From positions 114,628,023-114,692,022 of the forward strand of contig CM056376.1 of assembly GCA_029718625.1 (NCBI GenBank): a stretch of 64,000 nucleotides of DNA, in the 5' to 3' direction. The notes beneath the pieces are model-generated. The model saw only the letters and a program-made list of their open reading frames with translations, ran no database searches and was not told the DNA's origin. Positions 51,313-63,936 of this stretch are shown here, piece after piece (position 1 is the first letter of the stretch; every line of letters starts with the position of its first letter). The stretch is from Synaphobranchus kaupii. Its lineage: Eukaryota; Chordata; Actinopteri; Anguilliformes; Synaphobranchidae. The translations under genes and the position numbers were made by a program.

Positions 51313-54000
51313 CTGGATGGACAGAAACAGAGAGAGGGGGGATAAGAAACAGGAAATCCAGACACACAGTGAAGTACACAGAATAGGGTAAGGTGTACAT
51401 ACACACGCGCACACACACACGCACACGCACACACGCAGACACGCACAGACGCAGACACACATGCTCACACATGCACACACACACACACCTGACATGCAAA
51501 TAAAAACACACATCACAGATGCACACTCATATAAATACAAAACAGGAAATCCAGAGACCATCACTCTGCTGCCAGATATGCAGTAGATATGGATGGATCA
51601 CTTTAAGGGTTGTTTCTCCTGACAATTTTCCTATTGACCTCAGGAGAATAATAAGTCAGGAGAAGAAACCCTTCAAGTTATCCATCCATATCTACTACAT
51701 ATTTGGCAGCAGAGTGATGGTTTAAGGCTTGTTTGATACCGCAGACCCTTGATGACTTCGAGCCATTTAGCGAACCATGTGTTCCATACTGTTCCAGTGT
51801 AATTTACAGCTTAATCTAGTCCCACCCCCCAATTCCCATAGAGATCCATTCAAATGCAGAGAGGTTATAGTATTGCTTGTAGGAGTACCAGAAAATAAGA
51901 CATCAAGAGTCTTTTGATATTGTTGGGTCAGAGACATCAGGAAGTCATGGCATGCAAAGGATATGCGACCAAATATTAAAAATGATTATTTTATTCTACA
52001 CTTTATTAAACTGTCCAATATTTTTGATGCCCAAAAACTTGGCATGCACCTCTTCGAATTTAATGGCCTTGTATTTGTCTCCGCCCTTCAGGAAGTTGAG
52101 AAGGATGATGTCACACAGAACAGTACCCTGAAAGAGAGAGAGGTAAAAACAGACTGTAGAAAAGCATGCAAGACAATGATCTCCCTCATGCTAAAGCATC
52201 TGATCTACTTGTTTAGTCTCAAGTGTGTTGAGTTGTCATAGATTTGTATCTGTATTTGTTGTAGATTTGTATCTGAGTTGTCTTCAGTGACTTTCCCATC
52301 TTTATTGCCAGACAAAAAATTTCACATTTAATTAAAAAAAAACAAAAAACAAAAAACAAAACAAGAGACAGGGGCCGCTGAGTGGCTCACCCGGCTCAGG
52401 CACCATTGTCTCTCGAGCGCACGCCCTGGGATCAAATCCTAACTGTCCCATCAGTCTCCCAAACCATTATTCTACACTGCCTTTAACTTATTCAATGCCA
52501 GAGTGTTCTGAAATACTAAGCCTCAGCTGTGCCTAGCCAATACGGCTGCCGACATTCAAAATTTTTAGATTGATCCTGTCAATGTGCAAACTTCTAATAA
52601 AACACATTATTTAACCTATTGAACAGAATTTTTTGTTATTGAGGATAGATGGCACTAAATAGCACACCTTCCGGTTCAGTTCACTATTAGAACAACGTCA
52701 AACAATATTGATGGAAATATAAATAATTTATCTCCAGTGCTTTTCAGTTTGGTTAATATGACTGTAACATTGGTGATGTGTAATAATAGTGAAAACAGCA
52801 AAATCCGCTCTTGCATAACTATTGATATGAAAAAATGAACAATAAACATAAGCACTGGTTATTTGTATAGATATGTACAAATGAGCTGTCCACGTGAGCC
52901 TATAACGTAGGCTAAAATCTGTGGTGTGAGGGACTAACTAAAAATGGAACCAACAAAACGATGGCCACTAGAGGAGATAGGGGAAATAACTGGACAGAAG
53001 TGGAAATTATGAAATATAAGTCAGGAAAGGGATGGTACTGTCCGTGACTCAAACGTTTATCTGATGATCTTTGAATGACTGAAAGCTAGGGGAGTAAGGC
53101 AAACAAAACAAGTTTTGTAATGCCAATTGCGTTACAGCGGAGCCTTCGCTTATGCCAATTTGGTTTTGATACTGTATAATTTACTCCCGCTGCAGTGTGA
53201 GACAGTAGCATAGAAGTAGTTTGTTATATTGTCCACTTGATTGAGTTCAATTTCTTTATGTTCTTGGTCACTGGCGCAGAAACATGTTGGTAGAAATGGA
53301 CAGGGACGCATTATTCCCACGCCCCAATGTTGGTTTAGGTGGTCTGTTGTTCTTTTTTGTAAAACATGGGATAAATATAACTTCAAATATTGCCATCCAT
53401 AACTATATTAAAAAAAGAAAAGAAAAGATCAAATCTGAGTAAAAGACAGTAAAAGAATGTCAATGTAAATGTTTCATTTTTCCAGACTCAAATCCACAAT
53501 TATTGACCGGTGCAGCAGAGTAAAGACAGCTGTGGTCGACATTAGTCGCCCTTGGCACTTTAGACTGTCCGTATTTTTGTCGACTTATGTCGCCCACAAC
53601 ACTGAATGAGTTAAGTGAGCATTTTCCTCTATGCGAAAGTATCCAGATTCACCCACAAAAAAATCTGAGATAAAAAAAAAAAAAAAGTATATTTTCTCAT
53701 GTTTTATACAGCTACAGAGCTTTGGGTCAAAATGACCCCACACAACACCTCTGTATAGAAAGTTGGTACAAGACTTTTAAAAACAGCATCATGCAAGATG
53801 AAAAAATAAGGGTAACTGCTTTTTAAAATATGTCTATCACTGAATGGGGTCACATTGACCCCAAACATAATAGGTTAGGTTAAACTAAGATTTGTACTTT
53901 TCAGGAAAAAGGAATAACTGCACACCATATAACATGATCCCAGGGGCGGATTGGGACTATAAATCTAACCGGGAGTTTCAAAACCATGGCGGCCCAGCAA

Positions 54001-54031
<31 letters not shown>

Positions 54032-57000
54032 GTATAGGCCCTACATGTCGTATTAAGTTATTGTGCTGCTGTTGTTGTTGTTGTTACACGATGACGAGAG
54101 CGTGCATGTAGGCCTAGTTGTACTCGCAATCAGACACACCCACGGTGGCATGAAAACGATACTTGCAATAACGGCCATGGTTTACTTTTGCTACTTAGGC
54201 TATGGTTTACTTTTGCTACTTGCAATAATAACTGCCACGGCGGGCACGAAAAATCACATTGAGTTGAATGATCCACTTCCAACAACACAAAAGTAAACAC
54301 ACATATAGCATACTTTTGCAATTTGCAATAATAAATGCCACGGCGGGCACAAAAACACAAGTGTGTCCTACCTTATTACACTGTCAGCAGGCGTCGCAGG
54401 AGGTCGCTTCTCTCAGATAGCTTGTCGTTTACATGCACAGCAATATCCGATTACTGGAAACGATCAGCTTACGCCAGTATTTAACTTATTGCGTTCACAT
54501 GAACATAAGTAATGTGATTACTCCAAAAGCCGCGTTTACATGATTCTCTCCATAATCAGCTCTGTGGAAAACGTAGCTACTAACTGCTTCCTGTTGTAAG
54601 GACAAAAATGATCCGCCCGTCAAAAGTTTACGTTAGGCTATTATTATTATTATAGCTAGCTAGTAATTATTATAGCTACTTATTTATAGCTAATTGCTAG
54701 TACTGGTTGATTTATATTATTGTACTAGCTAGCTTTACCGATCTCTAAATCTGGCGAATTTCCCGAAAATTTCAGTTATTTAATGTGCTAGCCACAAACT
54801 AGCTAGTACAAACACAAGCACGTAACACTGAACAATATATTTTCACCGGTGAAATGCAAATTTAATAATAAAATTCTGGAAGTGAGATGCTGAAGGAACC
54901 CCAGGCATAGCAAATGTTGACGGGTGGAATCATTTTGACGTTACACCGCCTCTTCTGCCTGACATGCGTAGTTTTGAAAAGCCGAAAGAAACCGGAGAAA
55001 GGTGTTTACATGCTCCAAAAAATCGAAAGTTTGGCCAAAAAACCAGGGGTGTTAATCGGGTTTCGAAAACACGGATTATGACCTTACATTATCGGATAAA
55101 GGTGTTTACAGGACCATTTCAGTAACCAGAGTATTGCCATAACCGGGTTCAGATCGGAGTATTAGTGTGCATGTAAACGTAGCCTACTAGCCTACCGGCC
55201 CACGCACAGCACCGGCCCACCGGGAAAACTCCCGGTGCTCCCGATGGCCAATCCGCCCCTGCATGATCCCAAAACAAATATAATGGTGCCAACAATGTTT
55301 TGAACTACAACCTATTAGCCATACCCAATGAAGGCCGTCAGTCTTCATACCTCCACTTGTTAACTTGGTCAGATTTGTGTGCACTTTCTCTGATTTTACA
55401 AATGACACTAGCCAATTAAAAACAAATTATGTAACTATAATGCAAGTAATGATTTGCATTTCAACATCACTTTCTAAGCTAGGAAAATGTCAGTTCTGAA
55501 TGATTCTTATTCTGAATAAATTGGTATCTCTGAGGTTGTGCTGTAAGTAACGGTGAGTTTATATCTCTGAGGTTAAGCTATAAGTAATGGTGAGTTTGTA
55601 TCTCTGAGGTTGTGCTGTAAGTAATGGTGAGTTTGTATCTCTGAGGTTGTGCTGTAAGTAACGGTAAGTTTGTATCTCTGAGGTTGTGCTGTAAGTAACA
55701 GTGAGTTTGTATCTCTGAGGTTGTGCTGTAAGTAATGGTGAGTTTGTATCTCTGAGGTTGTGCTGTAAGTAACGGTAAGTTTGTATCTCTGAGGTTGTGC
55801 TGTAAGTAATGGTGAGTTTGTATCTCTGAGGTTCTGCTGTAAGTAACGGTGAGTTGGTATGTCTGAGGTTGTGCTGTAAGTAACGATGAGGGAACGCTGG
55901 TGCACCTTGGCTGCCGCTCCTCTGTCCGTTGTGTGTATTCTGCTTTTTAATGCGTTTTAACCCGTTTTTATCGTGCTTCGTTTCCCTTTAGTTTTTCCAG
56001 ACTTTTAGATTGTCGTTTTTTTTTGCTTTTTTAAAACTTTAAAACTTTTTTAAACTTTACTTTGATGAGCTTTCATTTTCTAGCTAGCTAGCTGTACCTT
56101 GGACGGCTTGCATCTCAAGCAATGCCAACATGCTTTGCAGACACAAGGAATCACCTCTCATTGAAAATGAATGGAGGCGATTGAATTGCATGAGAAATCT
56201 GCTCCACACTGCTTTCTGTGGGGCTTTACCGTTAACCGGGTCTTCTCACCTGTCACTGCCTGGATCTACTTCACCACTGCTGGCCTGGCATCTTTTCACC
56301 TGTCACTGCCTGTCTCTACTTTGCTACCCCTGGCCGCTTAACCTGCATGAATTACAGACTTGTATTATTCTACGACGAGGGTGAGAGCTATCCTTTATTT
56401 ATTTATTTACTTATTTTTATCAAATCGAACACCTCGGATTACTGCAGTGGAGCAGGATTCAACAAGGCTATACAAACATGTCTGCAAGTAAAATCCCTCC
56501 GATTGCAAGAACCTACAGTTTTCTCCGTTCCTCTTGCAAACGGAAAAATGACTGGTGTTATATTTCCGCAACATCGAACAGGCCTGCAAAGAAATACATC
56601 CACAGAGGCTCCCGCCATGGTCTTGAATGTTATAATAGTTCTCAATTAATTCCTGTTATAACTGGAAATACTGTGCATGCTCGACTGTACCGTAATGCTA
56701 AACTGAAGCTAAAATGCGGAGCGGATTACTCGGTTTTGTGGATTTTCTCACAATATGTGCCTACCTCCACCAATCAGCCACACACTGCAAAACTTGTACT
56801 GTTAAATGCACAGTCCCTCTCAAACAAGTCTACGCTACTCCATGATTATATAACAGAATCCAATGCAGATTTTTTCTGTGAGACAAGGCATCAAGCTGGG
56901 TCTTATTTTATTTTAAATGAACTCTGTCCATCTGGCTACAGTTATATTCACAAAGCCACTCTTGGCGTGGGGGTGGACTAGCTGTAGTTCACATAGACTG

Positions 57001-59115
57001 CCTGAACTTGTCCCCATTACCAGTACCTGCAACAAGTTACACCTGGCCTTCAAATGTCTGCCCCCCTACTCCATGATCGTTCTGCTTGTATACCGTCCAC
57101 CAAAGCCAAACTCTTCCTTCATAACTGAATTCTCTGATGTTCTCTCTACCCTCCAGTCCTACACATGCAAAATAACCAACCTAGGCAATTTCAACATTGA
57201 TGTTGACTGCTGAGTTCCTCAACCTCCTGGACTGCTATATTCTCCGGCAGCATGTCAGCGGCTCCACCCTTGATCTCATCATAACTGATGACGAATAATG
57301 TGGAAATATCCAGATCATAGACCTTGGCATCTCCGACCACAAGGCAGTGGTCACGGACCTGCCATTTGCTGTCCTTACAACCCAAAGTAGTTTGATTTAA
57401 TTTAGAAATACAAAATCCATCAACACAAACACCCTCTCTGACTACATCACCACCTGTCCACTGCTCATGCATTGCGACTTTTCCTCACTCGACACAACAG
57501 TCAATGTATACAACAACTTGTTGAGTGGTGCTCTCAACCATTTTGCAACCCTAAAAACCCGTCAAGCAAAAATTTCACGTTCTTGATTTACCCATGGATG
57601 ACAGATAATGAAGAGGAATGGACATCAGCTTGAGCGCCTGGCTAGAAAGTCAAACCTCACTGTCCACAGTCAGGCTTTCAGAGACCATCAGAAGGCCTAC
57701 TCTGCTGCCCTTAATCAGGCAAGGTCTACTTTTTATTCCACTAGGATTAATAATCAGCCAGGAATTTCAAGACAACTTTTCTCCATCGTAAACTGTCTTC
57801 TCAAACCAGCTTGTTTCCTTGGTCCCATTCTCTTCCTGATCTATCTCCTCCCACTTGGTCACATCATCTGGCATCACAACTTCTCCTTCCACACCTATGC
57901 TGATGACACCCAGTTATACCTCAAAGCCACCCCCAATCTACCTGCTGCCAGCAGTCATCTAAATCCCTGCCTTGAGAAAATTAAAGCTTGGATGACAGCT
58001 AACTTCCTCCAACTCAACAGCAGCAAAAACAAGATCCTCCTGGTCCGCACTCCACACCAAACCCATGGCACCACCACAACCTCCCTTACTATTAGTGACC
58101 TTCCCATCACACTGTCAACTATTGTTACAAACCTAGGCGTTTTGACACCTCTGTGTCATCTGAGAGCCACATCAAGAACATCTGTAAGATATCCTTCCAC
58201 CACCTGCGCAACTCATCCACGCTTTCATCTCCTCAAAGTTGGACTACTGCAATGGTCTCCTGTTCGGCCATCCAAACAAATCACTTAAAAAATTGCAATA
58301 TATTCAGAACAGCACCCCCCGGATCCTGAGGAAGGTCTGGAAATATGATCATATCACCCCTATCCTGGAGTCCCTTCACTGGCTACAAATCACACAACGC
58401 ATCAACTACAAAACAGCCCTGCTCACCTTCAAGACCATATAGCATGATGCCCCTACCTACCTTAAAGATTTCCTACAGCTTCACAAGTCCTCCCCGTCTG
58501 TCAGATCTGTAAGCTCCAATCTGCTCATCATCCCACGGACCAAGCTAAAAACTATGGGAAACTGTGCCTTTTGTGCAGCTGCCCCCCAAATTTGGAACTC
58601 CCTTCCTAACCACCTGCGAGAGTACCAGACTCTCTCCTCATTCTGGACTGGACTCAACACCCACCTTTTTCATCTTGCCTTGAGTCTGTCTTAGTCCCTC
58701 CCCTCCCAGTAGGCCCTACGTTTTATACCTTGTTTTTAGGCCTGTTAAGCTTTTTAAATTAATTAATTAATTAATTTATTATTATTATTATTTTTTTGCT
58801 ATTTAATTATTTTTTCCTGTGAAGCGTCTTTGAGATACTATATGAAAAGTGTTCTACAAATCAAATTTATTATATTATTATTATTACTGTATCTCTGACG
58901 TTGTACTGTAAGTAACAGTGAGTTTGTATCTCTGAGGTTGTGCTATAAGTAAAGGTGAGTAGGTATCGCTGAGGTTGTGCTGTAAGTAACGGTTAATGTT
59001 GTCGAAAACGGCGTTAACCCTTACCACTCCAATTGTGGTGAAGGCAGTCACCACGTTGATGAGAGTTGGTATCACACTGAACTTCCGTGCCTGTTAACAC
59101 ACAGAGACACACAGA

Positions 59116-59148
<33 letters not shown>

Positions 59149-60008
59149 GTGTGTAAACCCGCATACTGCTACACCAGTGAAGAGATTGTTTATGGAATGT
59201 GTGTAAAATACAATGCCACAGCTATGTATTACTTCAGATATTATTATAGATAAACTGACGTATATGATGACTGTATTCTTTACATTGAAAACAACATCTC
59301 TCTTCTCATTAAAGCAAGAACGTTCCAGATTCTATGCATTTCCATAAGCAAAAACAGCACCTGGAACCACTGCCATAGACATGAGTGGGCCAGAGTGGAC
59401 CATGATATGGCAATCTCCCCACGTTCCGTGATTGCAATCCCCCGCCCCCTCCCCGGTCCACAATCGCAATATCCAATCTCTTAAGCCAACAGCCCTGGTT
59501 ACAGCTGACCTCGTTCTATGTAGGCCCAACTAAATGAATATGAATATTTTTGGCTACACTGCTGCCTGGAACCTCCTGTTGCTAACCCAAGCATCCTGCA
59601 GTTCAGGAAATCCGAACATGGAGGGAACACAAGGGTCGACCATCTGGCTGTTCTATCGTAATATCTGTGGTGACGTATACCTGCGACATATGGAAAAACT
59701 GCACATTTCTTACGTTTTACTTTGTTTTAAAAATTCCACCCTGACATTTCCTGTATGCAGAAGACCAATGATAACGATCGCAGAGTAGAACACATGCAGA
59801 ATCACATTTTTTCATGGTCCACATAATAGAAATCAGGGAACTGACTGCATTACATGCTAAACTGGAAAAGAATGAGGATCTAAAGTAGCAGTGGAGGCTC
59901 ACCATGCCAGAGACTATTATATCAAATCTGATTCCAAATGCCTTGATCAGCGTGCGGTACTCTGTCCCGTTCTCTGACTTATAGTACTTGGCAAACCTGT
60001 GTGTGAGT

Positions 60009-60044
<36 letters not shown>

Positions 60045-63000
60045 CAGACAGACAGACAGACAGTTACTTACATTCTCTTCAAACTTGAAGGAGCTGGTGA
60101 ATGTAATTCTTGGCTGATTGGAGTGCTGAGTCACTTGTGAGGTGCTTTTAAAGGAAGCGTTGAGCGAGTGATCAGGTGTTCAGCTGTGTTAAGTACCTGA
60201 AGTTGTACCCTTTAGACACTGTGTTGCTCTCGGAGATGGCATCCAGGCGGTTAAAGGAAAATGCCGGTTTGCATTCCTCTGCTGATCTGTCCAAATCACA
60301 GACCCAGTTAATCTTTATTCCGATCACACCCCCCTGAGAGAGAGATAGAAAGACAACGAGCGAGAAAGAGTTCAGTTACTGTTAAAATAAAATTTTTTAC
60401 ATAATTTAACTGTTAATATAATTTATTTTATTGTATTTTTTATTGTTACTTCAAATTTATTTTATTATATTTATGGTGTGGTAAGTCCTTGCACGTTCAT
60501 TAGAGATAAACTAGAATAACCATTATTAGTACCACATCTGCGGTATCCCTGGCATAACTCTCCAAAAACTGCAATATGTCCAAAACTCAGCTGCCAGAGT
60601 ATTCACACACACACCAGAAAATCAGCTCACAGCACCCCCATCCTCTGTCAGCTACATTAGTAAGCCATTTCCTCAAGCATAAATGACAAAATCCTTCTCA
60701 CCAGTTACAAAGCACTAAACGGTCTGGCTCCTTCCTACCTCGAACTACTCCTCTCCGCACGCAACCTCAGGTCCTCTGGCACTGAACTTCTGGTGGTTCC
60801 GAAAACCAGACTGCCCTCTATGGGGGGCAGGTTGTTCAGTGCCATGGCCCACAAGCTCTGGAACACACTACCTCAAAATCTCTGTGACTGCACCAATATC
60901 TTGACATTCAAATCTCACTTAAAAACACATCTCTTCACCCAACACTACTTCCCTCAGTCTGCACCCTAGGCTTCTCATACTCCTCTCCTCTCTCCTTGGT
61001 TTTTCTTGTACATTTAATTAAACATTTTTCTTTTCTCGATTGTATTCTTGTTGTTTTTTGTTAAATCCTTTTATACTTTGCTCTGTAAAGTGCCCTTGGG
61101 TTCGAGAAAGGTGCTATATAAATAACATGTATTATTATTATTAGAGGACAGAGCAATGAGGCTGCTGGTACCATATTGTTTTTGTTCTGATTCTTTTTTT
61201 TAATTTCTTTTTTCTCCCCTTTCACCTAAAATTCCCATGAGCTGGTTTGGCCTAGAATCATCAAACTTGGCTGGTTTGTTGGGATGGCCAAGCTCTTGGA
61301 TCCTGTAAATTACGACACAGATTGAACACCTGGTGGCGCTGTAGTGCAGGTGAAAAACCTTTGTCATTGACAGGCCCTCTGCCGACGCCCTGTTTGATTG
61401 GTCCTTCCGTTCATGATATAAAAAAATTGCCTCAAGGACCAATAAAGTCAGTCATATTGGATTTTCCGCTAATTACCATTTTTTGTAAAACACTTAAAAT
61501 GCTACTCCTGGACCAATTTGCACAAAACTTGGTATACATGCCAATATGCTTAGCCCAATCAAACCACATGGTGGCGCTATAGAAATCCAAACATTCACTG
61601 GTCCCTTGCAGATATTTCAGACTTGCAACAATGACAACAGTCCTGATTAGAAACACAGATATTTCCTTTTTGGGTCAAGTCTATCTTGAATTGTCCACCG
61701 TTTTGGAGTGTCTGTGTTTGACAAATGCTGCTTATGCTCGGTCCCTGGGAATCGCTGCTTGGAGCTATATTTAATTTTTTGATTATTATTATTATAACTA
61801 GCGAAGAATATGTATAAACTTCCAATTATTATGGCTATCTATAAACTTCCAATTTAGGTTTTGGTATGATACAAGTGGTACAAGTATAAACCAATGAGTG
61901 GTAATTGGATAATAATGATATTACATATTTCTAATAATGATTCTAGGTGATGAGCTCTCTGTGAGAAGACTCAGGGTGGGGTTTTGGGCTGGTCTGGAGG
62001 TGGGGTTTGGGTAAAGGGAATTTCCCACCTTATTCGCGATCTTGGTGAAATCCTGATCGGCAAATTTGAGGATGTCCCCCACCTTGAAGATGGGACAGTA
62101 GATGTTACTCATGTTAAACTTGCAGGTACTTATCTCCTCTTGCGTGATGCTCGGCAGCAGGGTCCCCCTGCGGGGGAGGAGGAAGAAGGAGAGGAAGTGA
62201 GCAGCGCACCTCTGGGTCAAATACTTCAACTTTAATATCTACAAACACCAAACAAAATTCCTGAAGTTGACTGACAATTTTAAAAGAAACATATATTTTT
62301 CATGTACGATTGTATCATGTTTAGCCAGATGCACACATATACAGTGCAGTCTGTAAATATTTGGACAGTGACACAATTTTTGTTGTTTTGGCTCTGTACT
62401 TCAGCACATTGGATTTGGAATAAAACAATGAATATCAGGTTAAAGTGCAGACTGTCAGCTTTAATGATGAGCTGTGGATGAATGAGCTCATAATCCACAG
62501 CACTCCCTCTCATCTTCGAAAGATGGGTATGGACATGTATGACTGCCCTGGCTGGAACTGGCTCACTTGTCTTTACTGATGATATGACTGCTGACGGCAG
62601 CAGCAGGATGAATTCTCTGTGTACAGAAACATCTTTTCTGCTCAGATCCAACCAAATGCCTCAAAACTCATTGGACAGCAGTTGACTTTCACTTTTCAGC
62701 AGGGCAATGACCCCAAACACACTGCTAAAGCAACCAAGGAGTTTTTCAGGGTCAAAAATGGGAATGTTCTTGACTGGCTAAGTCAATCACCTGACCAGAA
62801 TCCAATTGAACATGCGTTTTCACTTATTGAAGACAAGACTGAGAGGAAAAATCCCCTGAAACAAACAGGAACCAAGATGGCTGCAGTACAGGCCTGGCAG
62901 AGCATCACCAGGGAAGATCCCCAGCATCTGGTGATGTCTATGGGTTGCAAACTTCAGGCAGTCATCGGTTGCAACCAAGTACTAAATATGACTGTTTAAG

Positions 63001-63936
63001 ATTACGTTAATTTGTGAAATTACGTTTTGTCACCTAAAATGGGGGGGACTATAGGTAAAAAGGGCTGTAATTCCCACATGGATCACTGGTTATGGACGTA
63101 AATACCCTTAAATTAAAGCTCAGTCTGCACTTTATCCTCTTTTTCATTGTTTCATTTCAAATCCAATGGCTGGAGTACAGAGCCAAAACAACAAAAAATG
63201 TGTCACTGTCCAAATATTTATAAACTTTATATTTATAAAAGCATTGTATACCCTCATACCCCTCACACACATATACCCTCATCACAGTCAGATTCACAGT
63301 CGGACTGATCATGGTCAGACTCACTTGGTGAAGTTGAAGAGGGGGAAGCGGATGCTGTTCTTAATAAAGATGGTGAAGTTCTCTACCTCCTGCATGGGCT
63401 CACTGAGAGAGAGAAAGAGAGATGGAGGGAGAAAGAAAGGGGAGAGCAATGGTACGAGGGAATGAGAGAGAATGACAGGAGACTGGATGATTGGCAGGGG
63501 GATGATTGGCAGGTGGAAGGTGGATGATTGGCAGGTGGATGATTGGCAGGAGGCTGATTGGCAGGTGGATGATTGGCAGGTGGAAGGTGGATGATTGGCA
63601 GGGGGATGATTGGCAGGTGGAACGTGGATGATTGGCAGGTGGATGATTGGTAGGAGGCTGATTGGCAGGTGGATGATTGGCAGGGGGATGATTGGCAGGT
63701 GGAAGGTGGATGATTGGCAGGTGGAAGGTGGATGATTGGCAGGTGGATGATTGGCAGGGGGCTGATCGCCAGGTGGAAGGTGGATGATTGGCAGGTGGAT
63801 GATTGGCAGGGTCAGGGTGTGGGTGAAAGTACAGAGCCTCACATCTTTATGGTGTCAATCTCAGCAGGACACCAGCCTTGGATCTCACAAGTCTTTGTGG
63901 AGTTGTCAAATTCCACACATCTGCCAGTCATTATAC
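51181..63936 (-). CDS. p2rx3: P2X3-type ATP-gated cation channel, last 8 coding exons (5' part off window)
   Basis: Exons 63936-63843, 63402-63325, 62167-62029, 60333-60197, 59996-59903, 59090-59025, 52127-52050, 51312-51181 (TGA 51183-51181); 818 nt, all junctions GT/AG and in phase. The product is a trimeric plasma-membrane channel opened by extracellular ATP. Visible: ectodomain cysteines ([31 protein letters not shown]), [18 protein letters not shown], the ATP-contact blocks GYNFRFAKYYK and [10 protein letters not shown], glycosylation sequons (NST, NFT, NMS, NGT), then TM2 ([25 protein letters not shown]) and a short cytosolic tail. The tail end [11 protein letters not shown] matches P2X3 and excludes P2X1, 2, 4, 5 and 7. 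TM1 and the N-terminus are beyond 64000. Fish have two p2rx3 paralogues; I cannot tell which this is. A 6.9-kb intron splits TM2. Confidence 0.93.
51555..52032. mobile_element. Family X fragment in the last p2rx3 intron
   Basis: Inverted relative to copy 1: catcactctgctgccagata, the gtcaggaga centre, gtgtaatttacagcttaatc, tttgatattgttgggtcaga and, at the exon side, ttaaactgtccaatattttt gatgccc, which corresponds to gggcatcaaaaaacattgga at 7035. Only part of the element is present. Confidence 0.7.
52050..52127 (-). CDS. p2rx3: p2rx3 exon encoding the second half of TM2
   Basis: 26 codons, [20 protein letters not shown] to FEE, bounded by ctctttcag and gtgcatg. The donor is a slightly weak gtgcat. 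A family X repeat begins about 17 nt inside the following intron. Confidence 0.92.
52368..52460 (+). repeat. tRNA-like SINE head
   Basis: gccgctgagtggctcacccg (A-box-like) followed about 50 bp later by gggatcaaatcc (B-box-like) gives the spacing of a tRNA-derived pol III promoter. It is not a functional tRNA: I cannot fold a proper acceptor stem. No clear A-rich tail follows. Confidence 0.5.
53941..55261. mobile_element. hAT-type element, 1321 bp, non-coding
   Basis: CAGGGGCGGATTGG and CCAATCCGCCCCTG are inverted perfectly, and the 8-bp duplication CATGATCC flanks them (53933-53940, 55262-55269). No transposase. Another fold-back element is nested inside. Confidence 0.9.
54424..55183. mobile_element. 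Fold-back MITE with gtttacatgcac ends, nested
   Basis: gtttacatgcacagcaatat at the left mirrors the right end containing gtgcatgtaaac. Internal cgtttacatgattc and ggtgtttacatg blocks suggest further self-similarity. Limits are approximate. Confidence 0.6.
55515..55890. repeat. 37-bp minisatellite, about 10 copies
   Basis: Units of gtaagtaatggtgagtttgt plus atctctgaggttgtgct, with a few substitutions. Interrupted at about 55890 by a LINE; the remaining copies are at 58889-59000, next to the p2rx3 TM2 exon. Confidence 0.93.
55891..58888 (+). mobile_element. L2/CR1-like LINE, near full length but defective
   Basis: Inserted within the 37-bp array. On the plus strand: an endonuclease-like part ([20 protein letters not shown], 56790-56850; [11 protein letters not shown], 57090-57125), then RT pieces with [12 protein letters not shown] (about 57880-57915) and [13 protein letters not shown]. 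It ends with a ttattattattatt-type 3' tail. Stops and frameshifts separate the endonuclease parts (57211) and a deletion removes RT sequence upstream of the YADD block, so it is inactive. Confidence 0.8.
58889..59005. repeat. 37-bp minisatellite, distal part
   Basis: Three units of the array at 55515-55890, resuming after the LINE and ending about 20 bp before the p2rx3 exon 59025-59090 donor. Confidence 0.88.
60526..61140 (+). mobile_element. L2-like LINE, 5'-truncated 3' end
   Basis: Corresponds to the C-terminal part of ORF2 (readable pieces: [32 protein letters not shown]) and the 3' end gtgctatataaataacatgt followed by a short attattatta tail. Lies in p2rx3 intron between 60333 and 62029. 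Confidence 0.8.
61195..61790. repeat. Dispersed ggtggcgctata repeat
   Basis: Second copy of the family at 42640-44480: gctggtttggcctagaatca, acctggtggcgctgtagtgc, accacatggtggcgctatag. A 63-80 codon open frame on either strand is incidental. Confidence 0.6.
62342..63232 (+). mobile_element. Tc-like transposon with long terminal repeats
   Basis: The left end tgcagtctgtaaatatttgg...gacac and the right end (gtcactgtccaaatatttataaac) are inverted. The arms extend about 80 bp with ttgttgttttggctctgtac / gtacagagccaaaacaacaa. It interrupts p2rx3 intron sequence between exons 62029-62167 and 63325-63402. Confidence 0.8.
62619..62999 (+). pseudogene. Tc-like transposase C-terminal fragment
   Basis: 126 open codons with the last two catalytic-region blocks: [17 protein letters not shown] (the second Asp region, DPKHT) and [14 protein letters not shown] (the third acidic residue appears at NPIE). 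The N-terminal DNA-binding domain and first Asp region are missing. Non-functional. Confidence 0.8.
63470..63825. repeat. Minisatellite of 15- and 22-bp units
   Basis: Alternating gatgattggcaggtg and gaaggtg blocks, with some ggctgattggcagg variants. It lies between two p2rx3 exons and ends 18 bp from the donor at 63842. Apparent long frames on the minus strand are repeat artefacts. Confidence 0.93.

Noticed and set aside
52368..52460. Possible tRNA gene
   Set aside because: Box A and B-like motifs are present but no complete cloverleaf can be drawn; better explained as a SINE head.
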